Assembly (NCBI GenBank): GCA_021818105.1
Contig: JAKAFB010000006.1
Coordinates: 1 to 64,000, forward strand
DNA from: Acidobacteriota bacterium
Lineage (GTDB): Bacteria > Acidobacteriota > Terriglobia > Terriglobales > Acidobacteriaceae
Direction of reading: 5' to 3'
Length of the DNA: 64,000 nt
The position numbers and the translations under genes were made by a program. Positions 36,037 through 47,727 of this stretch are shown one piece after another (position 1 is the stretch's first letter; each line of letters begins with the position of its first letter). The notes below the pieces were generated by a model. The model was not told the DNA's origin and made no database searches. It worked only from the letters and a program-made list of their open reading frames with translations.

Positions 36037-39000
36037 TCCTCAACAGCCCACCAGTCCAGCAGCGCCATGCGTGGATAGTAGAGTCCCGCGTTTAGCCGAG
36101 CAACATCCCCATGCAGGCTGCGCAGAATGCCAGCATAGATGGCAAGCTGAGGTGCGAAGAGTTTTCGTAGAGTAAGCAGGGCTTCTGCGGTCGACATATT
36201 CTCGGCATATGCGGTCTTGTAGTCGATAATCCACCAGGTATTGTCCCCCTCAATCAGTGGCGCGGCTCCTGCGCGGAAGACGCGGTCGGCGCGCACCGAG
36301 TGCAAGGCGCCCGCAATGAGTCCAGTCCATGCCACTTCCTGCTCAGCGTAGATGTGCGGTGAAAGAATCCATTGGCCGAGCGCATCCTCAGTGGCGCTGA
36401 GCGCGCATGCAAACGCACTTTCCGCGATCTGCGCTGCCACTGAATGAGGAAAGCCTACAGCCCGTATATTTGCGATGGTGCGCGTCTTTATCAGTAGCAA
36501 TGAGGCACGGGTTGCATCCCAGTCATGATGCTTCCGCAAACGCGCAGTTTCTTCAAGCAACTTGTGTGTGGCGCTACCTAGAACTCGTGAGATCAGGCCG
36601 CCGTGATGCCGCTCGTATAGCTGCATCGCCGCGCCGACATCGCGCGCGCGTGGTGCTTCATAGTGAAGCGAGGCAGGAGTAAAATCTGCCGGCAGACGAT
36701 ATACGATGTTGGGCCTTGCTGGAGCCGGCATGCTGATCAAGTTGTCTTCACTTGCTGCGAGTGTTTCGACCTCATATGCGGGAGCGTCTTTCCCATCGGA
36801 CCTTGAGTTCTTCCAGTCTTCAAACTGCCTCTGCACCTCGCCTTGAAGAGCCGGCCATGCAGTTGCAAGAAGCGAGTTGCTCGGTTCAACAAGCTGAACC
36901 GAGCCATCAGCCTGCCGATATGAAGGACGCATGAAGAGGTGAAGCTCATCCCGCGCTCGTGTTGCTGCCACGTACAGGATACGTCGCATTTCCTGCCTTT
37001 CGCGCTCACGATAAACACGGTCGACCCACTTTTTTGCATTGCCTCGATCTTCGCGCTTGGGCTGGATTGGCGCGATGAGAAATTCGGTGATGTCGTGTGA
37101 ATTCTCGGCTTTCTCCACCCCACGCTCTAGCCACGAAAGGAGTTTCATAGAATGTTGGTGGTTTTTTGCTTGCAAATCCGGCACGATCACGACTTCAAAT
37201 TCAAGGCCCTTCGACTTGTGGATGGTCATCAGCTGCACGCCGCAGGCAGTGCTGGCAGCGGGGTCAGGCTGTGCCGTCAATTTCTCAAGAGCGAGGTCAA
37301 GCACCGGGCCAAGGAAGTCGGCCTCGCGCGCAGGTAGAGCATCAAGGCTTTGCCAAAGCAGTTCAAGATTGGCACGCCCTGTTGCATCAACGCAATGCGC
37401 GCCACCAAGTTGCATCCATGCCTGCTCGAGCCAGGTTCCAAGTGTGGCGGTGGGCAGAGAAGAATGCAGACGGGGTATGGAGTCGAGTGCGCTTAATAAG
37501 CGAGTAATGCTTGAACGGCCTTCGTCGCTAAGCAGTGGAACACGTTCACGCAGGAGATTCGTGATAGGAGTGAGGAGCATACGAGGATCGTCTGCACTCG
37601 TTAGCAGATGCAGATCCGCGAGACTAAGTCCGCACCATGGAGCGCGTAGTACACCGAGCCATGCAACACGATCATGTGCATTCAACAAGGCGCGGCCCAA
37701 AGCAAGGGCATCCTGGACTTCCATTCTGTCGCGTAGCTTTTCAAGCTCAACGGCGCGGAAAGGTATTGCTGCCTCGCGCAGTGCCTTGGCAATGGGCACT
37801 AGCGAGGCACGGGTGCGACCCAGCACGGCAATGCGATAAGTGCGCTGCTCTGCACTCGCTTGATCCACATTCTCCATGTGGCTCTGAATCAAGTCGACGA
37901 TGCGGCATGTCTGTGCATGCAGTGACGACTCTCGCTCCCGTGCGGCTGATATTCGGTCTGCCGGTGAGGCTCCTCGACCGTTTGTAACAGGCATGAAATC
38001 TGCATGCACGGATAAGAATGGAGAAGCAGAGGGAGACTGCTTTCGAACTGCTTCCGCGCGTGTGAAAGTAAGACCGCTCCCATCATCTGATGCAAAGATG
38101 CGGGTAAAAAATTCGTTAAGTCTGTTGACAAGCGTGGGATCGCTGCGGAAGTTTGCTGTAAGTGAAATTGGAACAAAAGGGATAGCCGTGCCTTCAGGCA
38201 ATTCGAGGCCAGCTTGTCGCACGCGTGGAAAGAGTTCGGCATCGGCGTCGCGAAAGAAGTAAATAGACTGCATAGGATCGCCGACAACGAAGAGAGTTCG
38301 GCCGACTGAATCAGGCCATGCAGAGGCCAGGCTTGCGAGCAACTGATGCTGGCGCCTGCTTGTGTCCTGAAATTCATCGACGAGCAAATGATGGATGCCG
38401 TCTGCAACATGGATCGCGGCGTCACTGGGCATGCCATCATCTCCACTAAGAATACGATTTGCGATTTGAGCCACCTCAATAAAATCAACAGCTCCAGCTT
38501 CAGCAAAGGCTATATGCAGCTCTGCAACAGCATGGCGCAGTAAGAGGAAGCAAGCCCGCACAATCTCCCATTCGTCATCTGTGTAGTGGGCAGACGGCAA
38601 CTCACGAATAGAAGCAAGTTGGCTTTTGAACCCATCCAGGCGTGAAAGCTCGTCAATCAGGGCTATCAGGCGCGACTTCTGCTCTTTGTTTTCGGCGGGG
38701 AATCCCTGTGCTTTATTGACTTGCTTGCGAAATTCTCCTTCGCGGGTGAGCAGCATTTCGCTCAGGTCGCGCCATGCCTGAAGCTGGGCTTCGAGGTTTA
38801 CGTTGTCAGTGAATTCTAGAGGGCCAAAGTCGTCGATTGTGGCAAGGGATGGGTAGAGCGCCCCATCGCTCTGCATGCAGGCAAACCGCGCCAGAGCCAT
38901 TGCTTCGTGCTTAGCTTTGGGCACTTCATTCAATATGCGGCTTACCGTGCTAAGGCCCACGCGAATGGCTGTGGCAAACGGATGTTCCAGCTGTGAGCGC

Positions 39001-39659
39001 AACGAATGCCAATCGACGTCTCGCTGGAGTACGAAGTCCTGCATCCAGCGATCGCGAGTTTCCAGCATCTCCACAAGTTGTTCTTCGATTTCGTTCCAGC
39101 TGTTATCGCGCCACAGTAAGAGATGTTCAATAGCAGCACAGAGCGCTTCATCGTTGCCTTCCAGTTGTTCCAGTGTTCTTCGTGCCGCGACGCGATAGAG
39201 CTGTGCTGGCTGTTCTGCGATGTTGAGCTCTCCGCCGAACCGTGTGAGGAGCGGCTGTTGGAGTGCCAGCTCGCGGCAGAAGGAATCAATCGTTGTGATG
39301 CGGAGTTGCGCTGGCAGATCGATCAGTTGCCAGCCGCGCTTGCGGGAGCGCTCCAGAGCTTTCGCAGCCAGCGCTTGCACGGAAAAATCATCTTGTGTCA
39401 AGGATGCTGGTACGGCAGACTGCGCATTCTCAAGCTCAGATAGGATGCGATGACGCATCTCCGCTGCTGCAGCACGGGTGAATGTGATGGCCACAATCTG
39501 GGTGGGATCGTCGACCTCGCTCAGCAGCCGGAGGAATCGGCGCGTGAGTAGATCCGTCTTCCCCGATCCGGCTGGCGCCTGCACGAGAACGCTGCGCGAG
39601 GGATTGAGCGCACTCGTTCGCTGCGATTGGTCGGGAGGATCAGCTTGACTTCTACTCAT
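36033..39659 (-). CDS. AddA/RecB-like ATP-dependent helicase-nuclease
   Basis: A 1208-residue UvrD/Rep-type helicase with nuclease tail. The Walker A is VLVQAPAGSGKTDLLTRRFL near residue 24-43, and motifs Ia (QIVAITFTRAAAAEMR), II (HHLLVDEFQDTSRRQHQLLA), IV (PMQSIYFFRDAD), V (QLMTIHKSKGLEFEVVIVPD) and VI (RRILYVAATRARDELHLFM) follow. The last ~100 residues hold a PD-(D/E)XK nuclease core (NTWWIIDYKTA). Such proteins process double-strand breaks for recombination. Start at ATG 39659 is chosen, as it places MSRSQADPPDQ before the helicase; it overlaps the addB-like stop by 8 bases, and 39686 is possible. It pairs with the upstream gene. Confidence 0.87.
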   Translation of the reverse strand: MSRSQADPPDQSQRTSALNPSRSVLVQAPAGSGKTDLLTRRFLRLLSEVDDPTQIVAITFTRAAAAEMRHRILSELENAQSAVPASLTQDDFSVQALAAKALERSRKRGWQLIDLPAQLRITTIDSFCRELALQQPLLTRFGGELNIAEQPAQLYRVAARRTLEQLEGNDEALCAAIEHLLLWRDNSWNEIEEQLVEMLETRDRWMQDFVLQRDVDWHSLRSQLEHPFATAIRVGLSTVSRILNEVPKAKHEAMALARFACMQSDGALYPSLATIDDFGPLEFTDNVNLEAQLQAWRDLSEMLLTREGEFRKQVNKAQGFPAENKEQKSRLIALIDELSRLDGFKSQLASIRELPSAHYTDDEWEIVRACFLLLRHAVAELHIAFAEAGAVDFIEVAQIANRILSGDDGMPSDAAIHVADGIHHLLVDEFQDTSRRQHQLLASLASAWPDSVGRTLFVVGDPMQSIYFFRDADAELFPRVRQAGLELPEGTAIPFVPISLTANFRSDPTLVNRLNEFFTRIFASDDGSGLTFTRAEAVRKQSPSASPFLSVHADFMPVTNGRGASPADRISAARERESSLHAQTCRIVDLIQSHMENVDQASAEQRTYRIAVLGRTRASLVPIAKALREAAIPFRAVELEKLRDRMEVQDALALGRALLNAHDRVAWLGVLRAPWCGLSLADLHLLTSADDPRMLLTPITNLLRERVPLLSDEGRSSITRLLSALDSIPRLHSSLPTATLGTWLEQAWMQLGGAHCVDATGRANLELLWQSLDALPAREADFLGPVLDLALEKLTAQPDPAASTACGVQLMTIHKSKGLEFEVVIVPDLQAKNHQHSMKLLSWLERGVEKAENSHDITEFLIAPIQPKREDRGNAKKWVDRVYRERERQEMRRILYVAATRARDELHLFMRPSYRQADGSVQLVEPSNSLLATAWPALQGEVQRQFEDWKNSRSDGKDAPAYEVETLAASEDNLISMPAPARPNIVYRLPADFTPASLHYEAPRARDVGAAMQLYERHHGGLISRVLGSATHKLLEETARLRKHHDWDATRASLLLIKTRTIANIRAVGFPHSVAAQIAESAFACALSATEDALGQWILSPHIYAEQEVAWTGLIAGALHSVRADRVFRAGAAPLIEGDNTWWIIDYKTAYAENMSTAEALLTLRKLFAPQLAIYAGILRSLHGDVARLNAGLYYPRMALLDWWAVED

Positions 39660-42339
39660 CGTTTGAATCCTCAATTCCAGCATCACTGTAGTTATTTCTG
39701 GCCACGCGACTCAAGTTTTCTTCTTCGCGAATACGGCAGACTGTATGCAGTCTGCAGTTGTCGCAGGTGGACGGATACTCTCGCGGATCGACTTCCGCAT
39801 GTCCATCGATAAAGTACTGGGCAAGTTGCTCGATGTACTTTCGCCATTCGCTCAAGTGCTCACTCGTGAGTGGCGTCCTTACCAGCGCATCCCGGCCGCT
39901 CAGGTGGCTGTTGAGCGTCAATTTTGCATGACGCATATAACCGCTGAAACAGACATCACGCGTTCGCACCTTGGCGAAGACAAGGCCGCCCACTTCGCCT
40001 TGCAGGGCAAAGCCTGCATAGAGAGGCAACTGCACGTCGTCGGGTCGCGGAAGGTCCCAGGCTCTCGGTGAGACCTCACCAGTCTTATAGTCGACGACGA
40101 GGAGCGTGCCATCAGCGAGTTGGTCAATTCGGTCCAGGCGCAGCTTCAGCGTGAGACCTCTGAGGGCTACAGTGTGCTTCGCCTCCGTTTCTGCCACGCT
40201 AAACTCTTCCCTAGCTATTTCATACTGGAGCCACTCTGTGACCAACTGAGTTAGGCGCGTCGATTCTAGCTCTAGGTAGCGTTGTGGCATACGCTCCAGA
40301 ACACCGGCGGGCATTTTATCCCGGAGAACAATGCGGACGATGGTGGCGACAAATGAAGGGATATCGGGAAGCATCTTGAGTTCAGCTTGCGCGCGGATTC
40401 CGTGAGGTGCTCCACCCCAAATCATGTGAAGCACCTCGTGGAGCAGTTGTCCACGCTCTGCGGCTGAGAGCCCTGCTTGCGCAGCATCCCATGCCTGCGC
40501 ACCGAGGCGCACAGTGGCAAAGGCTTTGAAGGGGCACTGAGACTGTGCTGTAAGCAGGCTCGATCCACCGTGCGCAAGATCGGGGGGGAACGGGATGAGG
40601 CCGGCATCCTCAAAGGGAACGGTGATCGGAGGCCGATGCACGGGAGAAGTAAAGTGATTGGGCAATGACTGAGGCGGTCCCGCGACTTGTGTGATCAGGC
40701 GTGAGGGTCTTGCTTCAAGATCACTTTTCTGCGCCGCATAGCTGAAATGAACCATTGGCGCAGAGGCTAGCAATCGCTTGGTGATGGCTTGTGCCACATC
40801 CCAATCGTGCTGCGGCGTTGCATGCGGCATGTCTGCCTCACATTGCACATGCAGTGGAAGCAGGGGATGTGCAGAGCCGGTGAGAGGCCACATATCCTCA
40901 TCCGCGCCAAGAAACCAGGCCGCGTCAGCACTGAGGCCTGCAGACTCGGCAGGCCCCGTGATTTGGATGGGAGCGTCACTCGACTCAGGGGTAAAGAGCG
41001 TTTCATTCAAGACACGCTGCAGCGTAGAAAGAAAGCTGTCCCAAGGCACGCGACGGCCGTCGAAACCGAGTGCCGCGCACGTGCCCACGGCTTGCTCCCA
41101 GCGCTGGAGGGCTTGAAAGTCCGCGCTGGAGAACGATCGGTTGCCCGGTATTCCTAGCTGACGCAAGAGCTCTGGGACTAGACCAGCCCAGTCGATGGCG
41201 CTTTGGTGTCGTCCTTGTGCTTCGCGCAATCGCTTGCGAGCATTGAGCATCCGCTCGGCCCATGCAGAGGGCAACTCATGCCCCTTGGTTCGCTGGCGGA
41301 CAAATGCCTCGAGTGTCCATTCTGTTCGTTGCAGCCCACTGCGGCGTAGAGCCAGCATGAACGCCTGTAAGCCAATTCTTTCTTCGGCGCTGCTGGAGGC
41401 AAGGTTTGTTGAGAAGAGCCAGTCAATTTCATTTTCAGCGAGTGCGCCTTCCAGCCAATGCAGCAACTGGAAAGCAGCCCGAGCAACCTCATTCTGGATT
41501 AGTGGAATACCCAGTGAGAATTCAAAGGGTGACGTTGCGCCTGTTGCACAATGCCGCAGGAATGCGCGCTCAATTTCACCACGGCGTGCACTGATCTCCT
41601 GTGTAATCACAAGAAGGCGGGCTTGCGGATTGGCGGCCAATTGTTGCGTGCACCATAAGGCACATGCATCCAGCTCTGTCACGCTGTCGCGCGCAGAGTA
41701 ATAGTGGATCTCGGTGGCTGGCTCGCCCAACGCAAGCGCCTTCCATGGGCCCCACGCGTCGAAGAGCGCGCGCTGCGAAGGCAGGATATGGTCAAAGCCG
41801 GCAGCAAGCAGCAGCTGAGGGTTGGGACGTGTGGTGTGCAATTGTGCTGTGAGTTCGAGTAACGCCCGCGAGGGACTCACAACATTGTTTGCCTGGCATA
41901 ACGCATCGAAGCCGGACAGCCACCCGCTGAAGGCGGCGGCATCCTGTGTCCAATCACGGCGCGCGGCCGGAACAAGATAATACGGCGCATAGGAGCAAAG
42001 GAGCTCATGGGCCCCCATGGCCATCTGGGCCAAGCGTTGACGTGGGCCATCGAGAAGCGTTGCAAGGTGCGAGTCGTTGCTAATGACATCGGCCCAAAGA
42101 GCCTGCTCCTGCACGCCATTCAACAACATGCGGCCGCCGGGAGAGCTCGACTCCCAAGTTGCAAGCGCAAAGCTCTGCCAGTCCTGGATTGCAGGGGCGG
42201 GCCAGGCGGTGAGTCCTTCGGCGCGACGGCGGCGATGGAACGCGGCTGTGAGCGCACGCGCGGCTCTTTCGCTAGCCGTGACTACGAGGCCACCATCGTG
42301 AAGCCAACTGTCAACTTGTGATCCCTGCTGAAGACCCAT
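39652..42339 (-). CDS. AddB-like PD-(D/E)XK nuclease with Fe-S cluster motif
   Basis: An 895-residue partner of the helicase-nuclease, of the 'probable DNA repair protein' (AddB-like) family. Its N-terminal helicase-like domain lacks a Walker A lysine (ASERAARALTAAFHRRRR). The C-terminal ~280 residues are a PD-(D/E)XK nuclease (LTLKLRLDRIDQLADGTLLV, VVDYKTGEVSPR). A Cys near residue 620 (QSQCPFKAFA) and three Cys near residue ~870 (STCDNCRLHTVC) are the four ligands of a 4Fe-4S cluster, as in AddB. It heads a two-gene operon with the AddA-like gene, which probably together form the break-processing enzyme. Confidence 0.85.
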   Translation of the reverse strand: MGLQQGSQVDSWLHDGGLVVTASERAARALTAAFHRRRRAEGLTAWPAPAIQDWQSFALATWESSSPGGRMLLNGVQEQALWADVISNDSHLATLLDGPRQRLAQMAMGAHELLCSYAPYYLVPAARRDWTQDAAAFSGWLSGFDALCQANNVVSPSRALLELTAQLHTTRPNPQLLLAAGFDHILPSQRALFDAWGPWKALALGEPATEIHYYSARDSVTELDACALWCTQQLAANPQARLLVITQEISARRGEIERAFLRHCATGATSPFEFSLGIPLIQNEVARAAFQLLHWLEGALAENEIDWLFSTNLASSSAEERIGLQAFMLALRRSGLQRTEWTLEAFVRQRTKGHELPSAWAERMLNARKRLREAQGRHQSAIDWAGLVPELLRQLGIPGNRSFSSADFQALQRWEQAVGTCAALGFDGRRVPWDSFLSTLQRVLNETLFTPESSDAPIQITGPAESAGLSADAAWFLGADEDMWPLTGSAHPLLPLHVQCEADMPHATPQHDWDVAQAITKRLLASAPMVHFSYAAQKSDLEARPSRLITQVAGPPQSLPNHFTSPVHRPPITVPFEDAGLIPFPPDLAHGGSSLLTAQSQCPFKAFATVRLGAQAWDAAQAGLSAAERGQLLHEVLHMIWGGAPHGIRAQAELKMLPDIPSFVATIVRIVLRDKMPAGVLERMPQRYLELESTRLTQLVTEWLQYEIAREEFSVAETEAKHTVALRGLTLKLRLDRIDQLADGTLLVVDYKTGEVSPRAWDLPRPDDVQLPLYAGFALQGEVGGLVFAKVRTRDVCFSGYMRHAKLTLNSHLSGRDALVRTPLTSEHLSEWRKYIEQLAQYFIDGHAEVDPREYPSTCDNCRLHTVCRIREEENLSRVARNNYSDAGIEDSNDE

Positions 42340-42423
42340 TTCTGCGTTATACCCTGTTGTGCCGGTCGGGCGCCACGGATGGGTGGATGCGTAGCGTACA
42401 GGCGGTTGTACACTGAGGATGTG

Positions 42424-43323
42424 ATGCGCCGTTTGCTTGCCTGCTCGCTTCTCGCTGTAGTTGCGCTTGCCGGGTGCCGCTCTGGCCGGGAGACCCCGAC
42501 ACAGACCACCTCAAGCCCGAACTTCAAGGTCTATCATCTACGCGGCAAAGTCGTTGCAACCAATGCCGCTACAGGCGAGGTGACCGTGGACCATGAAGCC
42601 ATTCCGGGCTTTATGGATGCGATGACCATGCCGTACAAGCTTAAAGACCCCGGCATCCTCAGTGAATTGCATCCCGGCGATGTAATTACAGCTGATGTAC
42701 TCGTGTCGCAGGATGAGGATGCGAGTGTGCTGCTCGACCACATTGTAGTGGTGGCGCAGGGTAAGCCAGACTACAAGCCAACTTCCATCTACCATGTGCC
42801 TGCGGCGGGTGATGCGGTGCCGGACTTCAAACTGCGTAATCAGGATGGCCGCTCGATTCATCTGCGGCAGTTTCGCGGCAAAGAGCTGTTGATCACCTTT
42901 ATCTACACGCGCTGCCCGCTGCCCAATTTCTGTCCGCTGGTGACGCACAACTTTGCCGTCATTGAAAAGCAATTGGCGGCGGATCCCGCGCTCTATGCCA
43001 GGACGCATCTGCTGTGTGTAAGTTTTGATCCCGAACACGACACCCCCGAACGCCTGCGCGCCTACGGAGCTCAATACATTGGGAGCGATGCAAAGAATGC
43101 CTTTGCCCACTGGGACTTTGCGGTGCCGGAAAAGCCGGCGTTGGTGGAGATGGCAAAGTGGTTTGATGTGGGCATTACCGTTGGAGCCGACAGATCAATC
43201 ACTCATACCCTCTCCACAACTCTGGTGGGACGCGACGGCAAGGTGGTCAACTTTTATCACGGGAATGAGTGGACGCCGGATCAGGTGATGGCAGATGTAA
43301 AGCAGGCCGCGACTGGAGCCTGA
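42424..43323 (+). CDS. CusF-SCO fusion lipoprotein
   Basis: A 299-residue lipoprotein with signal and lipobox (VVALAGC, Cys18). Residues ~36-110 form a CusF-like copper-binding domain, with His57, Met67 and Met69 (IPGFMDAMTMPYKL) resembling the Cu(I) ligands of CusF. Residues ~122-295 are an SCO/SenC domain for copper insertion or reduction in cytochrome oxidase: FIYTRCPLPNFCPLVTHNF (Cys164, Cys170) and His261 (SITHTLSTT). The Cys spacing is CX5C rather than the usual CX3C, although both Cys and the His are present. ATG at 42424 gives a proper signal; GTG at 42421 is possible. A cytochrome oxidase gene is not in the window. Confidence 0.85.
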   Translation: MRRLLACSLLAVVALAGCRSGRETPTQTTSSPNFKVYHLRGKVVATNAATGEVTVDHEAIPGFMDAMTMPYKLKDPGILSELHPGDVITADVLVSQDEDASVLLDHIVVVAQGKPDYKPTSIYHVPAAGDAVPDFKLRNQDGRSIHLRQFRGKELLITFIYTRCPLPNFCPLVTHNFAVIEKQLAADPALYARTHLLCVSFDPEHDTPERLRAYGAQYIGSDAKNAFAHWDFAVPEKPALVEMAKWFDVGITVGADRSITHTLSTTLVGRDGKVVNFYHGNEWTPDQVMADVKQAATGA

Positions 43324-43446
43324 CCAAGAACCTTTGCGTCGCTGATTTGCCGAGATGCAGCGGGTTGTTTATCCGTCTGTACGCACAATGAGAATTTCAA
43401 AATCCTGCAACGGGTATTCTTTCCCTGCATCCAAGAGAGGTCGGTT

Positions 43447-43827
43447 ATGGCGAAAATCACATTATTGTTTGCGATTCTCCTGATCGTGCTGGGTCTGGCC
43501 GGTTATTTTGGCACGGGCAGCCTGCACCCCACAGCGCTGATTCCTACATGGTTTGGCGTGGCACTGGGCCTCTTCGGCCTGCTGGCCATAAGTCCCAGTG
43601 AGGCGAGGCGCAAGCTGTTCATGCACATCAACGTGACCATCGGCTTGGTGGGCTTTCTGGGAGCCACCATTGAGGCTATTCGCGGCTACGGCGCGGCGCG
43701 CACGGCGGGCGTGGACCCGGACATGATTGCGCTGGGTTCCAAGCTGACAATGGCGGGGCTCCTGCTGTTCTATGTGCTGCTGTGCGTTCGCTCGTTTATT
43801 GATGCCCGGCGAACCAACAGGATCTAG
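43447..43827 (+). CDS. Four-helix membrane protein, function unknown
   Basis: A 126-residue integral membrane protein with four hydrophobic segments: residues ~4-18, ~30-50, ~60-80 and ~100-120. The first cytosolic or periplasmic loop begins GYFGTGSLHPTALIPTWFGV, resembling small conserved membrane proteins in Acidobacteria and Planctomycetes. Polar loops contain SPSEARRKLFMHI. The ATG at 43447 has GAGAGG upstream. It lies 123 bp after the SCO gene and 3 bp before the ABC exporter gene, so it may be in the same transcript as the exporter. No catalytic motif was recognised. Confidence 0.7.
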   Translation: MAKITLLFAILLIVLGLAGYFGTGSLHPTALIPTWFGVALGLFGLLAISPSEARRKLFMHINVTIGLVGFLGATIEAIRGYGAARTAGVDPDMIALGSKLTMAGLLLFYVLLCVRSFIDARRTNRI

Positions 43828-43830
43828 CGC

Positions 43831-45717
<1,887 letters not shown>

Positions 45718-45888
45718 AGCAGCCTCGCAGTATTGCGGCTCGTTTGGTTCCTTACGGAGGCGCGAGCCTGGCTCTGCGCTGAGCCTCCATGCGCATCTTA
45801 CTGAGAGAAATATGCGTATCACGCCTTGACGGACGTTTCATATCTTGAGAAACTTAACCGTGTTCAGACCGCGGAATCGAGGACCGCA

Positions 45889-46701
45889 ATGCGAGACGGA
45901 GCGCCGCAAGGTATTTATAAGGTCCAAGCGTTAGACCGGGCCTTTGCTGTGTTGGATTTGCTGGGTGAAAGCGAAGCCCCACTGGGGTTGGCCCAGGTGG
46001 CGTCTTCACTGCAGTTGCACAAGAGCACTGCGCATCGCTTCCTGATGGTGCTGGAGCGGCATCGCATGGTGGAGCGAACGAGCAGCGGCAAGTTCCGGCT
46101 CGGCCTGCGGCTCTTCGATTTTGGCAATCGTGCGATAGAGCAGTATGACCTGCGCGAGCGCGCGCAGCCCCACCTGCGCCGGCTAGTGGCGGAGACGGAA
46201 GAGACGGCTCACTTGTGCATCCTTGAGGGCGCGCATGTGATTTACATCGACAAGATTGAGCCTGCGCGCTCAGTGCGCATGATTACGCGCATAGGAGCGA
46301 GCAACCCGGTGCACTGCACGTCAGTCGGCAAGGCGATTCTCGCATTTCTGCCGGAGGATCGCGTGGCAGACATCATCCGCCGCACGCGTTTTGAGCGCTT
46401 TACGCACCGCACGATTGCCACGCCGGAGGCTTTACGCGCGGAAATTGAAAAGACTCATCGCCGCGGATACGCCGTGGATGATGAGGAATTTGAAGAAGGC
46501 CTGCGCTGCATTGCCGTTCCGCTGCTGGACGCACAGCGCCAGCCAGTGGCGGCTATCAGCGTTTCGGGGCCGTCCTTCCGGGTGACGGCGCACAAGCTGC
46601 CTTCAATTGCCAACCACCTGCTGCATTGCGTGCGTGGCATCGCAATGGATATGGGCTTTACATCGGCAAGTCGAGGACATAGAGCCGCCTGGACGGCGTA
46701 G
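45889..46701 (+). CDS. IclR-family transcriptional regulator
   Basis: A 270-residue regulator. The N-terminal winged helix is at ~10-75 (VQALDRAFAVLDLLGESEAP, SLQLHKSTAHRFLMVLERHR) and the effector-binding GAF-like domain at ~90-265 (LVAETEETAHLCILEGAHVI, GASNPVHCTSVGKAILAFLP). Such proteins control aromatic, glyoxylate or sugar catabolism. ATG at 45889 has GAGGA at 45879-45883 with a 5-base spacer; a TTG at 45826 in frame is an alternative with a longer leader. It ends 18 bp before the end of the convergent gpsA gene. No regulated operon stands beside it. Confidence 0.9.
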   Translation: MRDGAPQGIYKVQALDRAFAVLDLLGESEAPLGLAQVASSLQLHKSTAHRFLMVLERHRMVERTSSGKFRLGLRLFDFGNRAIEQYDLRERAQPHLRRLVAETEETAHLCILEGAHVIYIDKIEPARSVRMITRIGASNPVHCTSVGKAILAFLPEDRVADIIRRTRFERFTHRTIATPEALRAEIEKTHRRGYAVDDEEFEEGLRCIAVPLLDAQRQPVAAISVSGPSFRVTAHKLPSIANHLLHCVRGIAMDMGFTSASRGHRAAWTA

Positions 46702-46719
46702 CCCAGCATTGGTTGGGAG

Positions 46720-47727
46720 CTAGTGTTCGTCGCGTCCTGGGCGGAGCATCAGATTCTTGATGGCTTCATGGGGATCTTTGCCCTCGTCGAGGATGCGCTC
46801 CATTTGCTCGGTGATGGGCATCTCAATGCCGTGCCTGCGTGCCAGCCCGAGCGCGGCACGGGTGGTGCGCACGCCCTCAGCAACCTTTCCACCTAAGCTC
46901 TCAAGAATATCGGGCAGCCTACGACCGTGACCCAACTCTTCACCGACGGTGCGGTTGCGGCTGAGCGAACCGGTGCAGGTGAGCACGAGGTCGCCCACGC
47001 CGGAGAGGCCGGCGAGCGTTTCGCGACGGCCTCCGCAGGCGACGGCGAGACGGGTGATTTCGGCAATGCCGCGAGTGATGAGCCCGGCGGCGGAGTTGTA
47101 ACCGAGGCCAACGCCGGCAGCCACGCCGGCGGCAATGGCGATGACGTTTTTCAGCGCTCCGCCCAGTTCCACACCAATCACATCAGTGGATGTGTAGAGG
47201 CGCAGAGACTCGGAAGAGAACTCCTTTTGAATGCGGGCGGCGATGGCCGGGTCACTGAAGGCGACTGTGACGGCGGTGGGTTGGCCTTGAGCCACCTCAA
47301 GGGCAAAACTGGGGCCGCTGAGGGCACCGATGGGCAAGGCAAGGCCGGTGGGAGCGAGCGTCTGGGAGATAACCTCCGTCATGCGCAGGCTGGTCTGGTC
47401 CTCAATGCCTTTGGTGGCGCTGACGATAATCTGGCCGGGACGCAGATGCGGGGCCAGACGTGCAAATGTGGCGCGCAGAAATTCGGATGGGATGACGGAC
47501 ACGATGATTTCAGCGTTGCTGATGGTGGTGTCGTCGCCGGTGATGTGAATTTCAGGAGGCAGAGGGAAGCCGGGGAAGAACTGCTTATTTTCGCCGGCGG
47601 CAATGATGTCCTGGGCCATCTGTGGGCTATGTGCCCAGAGGGTGAGATCGTGACCGCCGCGGCGGTGAAGCGAGAGGGCAATTGCAGTTCCCCAGGCACC
47701 GCAACCAAGAATGACAATACGGCTCAT
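46720..47727 (-). CDS. gpsA: Glycerol-3-phosphate dehydrogenase [NAD(P)+]
   Basis: A 335-residue cytosolic enzyme reducing dihydroxyacetone phosphate to sn-glycerol-3-phosphate for phospholipid synthesis. The NAD site is IVILGCGAWGTAIALSLHRR; the catalytic Lys lies in GVELGGALKNVIAIAAGVAA; the substrate-binding region is SAAGLITRGIAEITRLAVA and GVGDLVLTCTGSLSRNRTVG. Length and motifs are normal. Its ATG overlaps the stop of plsY (ATGA at 47724-47727). Transcribed after plsY in a two-gene operon, so precursor supply and the first acylation step are made together. Confidence 0.96.
   Translation of the reverse strand: MSRIVILGCGAWGTAIALSLHRRGGHDLTLWAHSPQMAQDIIAAGENKQFFPGFPLPPEIHITGDDTTISNAEIIVSVIPSEFLRATFARLAPHLRPGQIIVSATKGIEDQTSLRMTEVISQTLAPTGLALPIGALSGPSFALEVAQGQPTAVTVAFSDPAIAARIQKEFSSESLRLYTSTDVIGVELGGALKNVIAIAAGVAAGVGLGYNSAAGLITRGIAEITRLAVACGGRRETLAGLSGVGDLVLTCTGSLSRNRTVGEELGHGRRLPDILESLGGKVAEGVRTTRAALGLARRHGIEMPITEQMERILDEGKDPHEAIKNLMLRPGRDEH

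Noticed and set aside
45757-45789. ggaggc ... gcctcc hairpin after the ABC exporter as terminator
   Set aside because: No U-tract follows and the loop is long.
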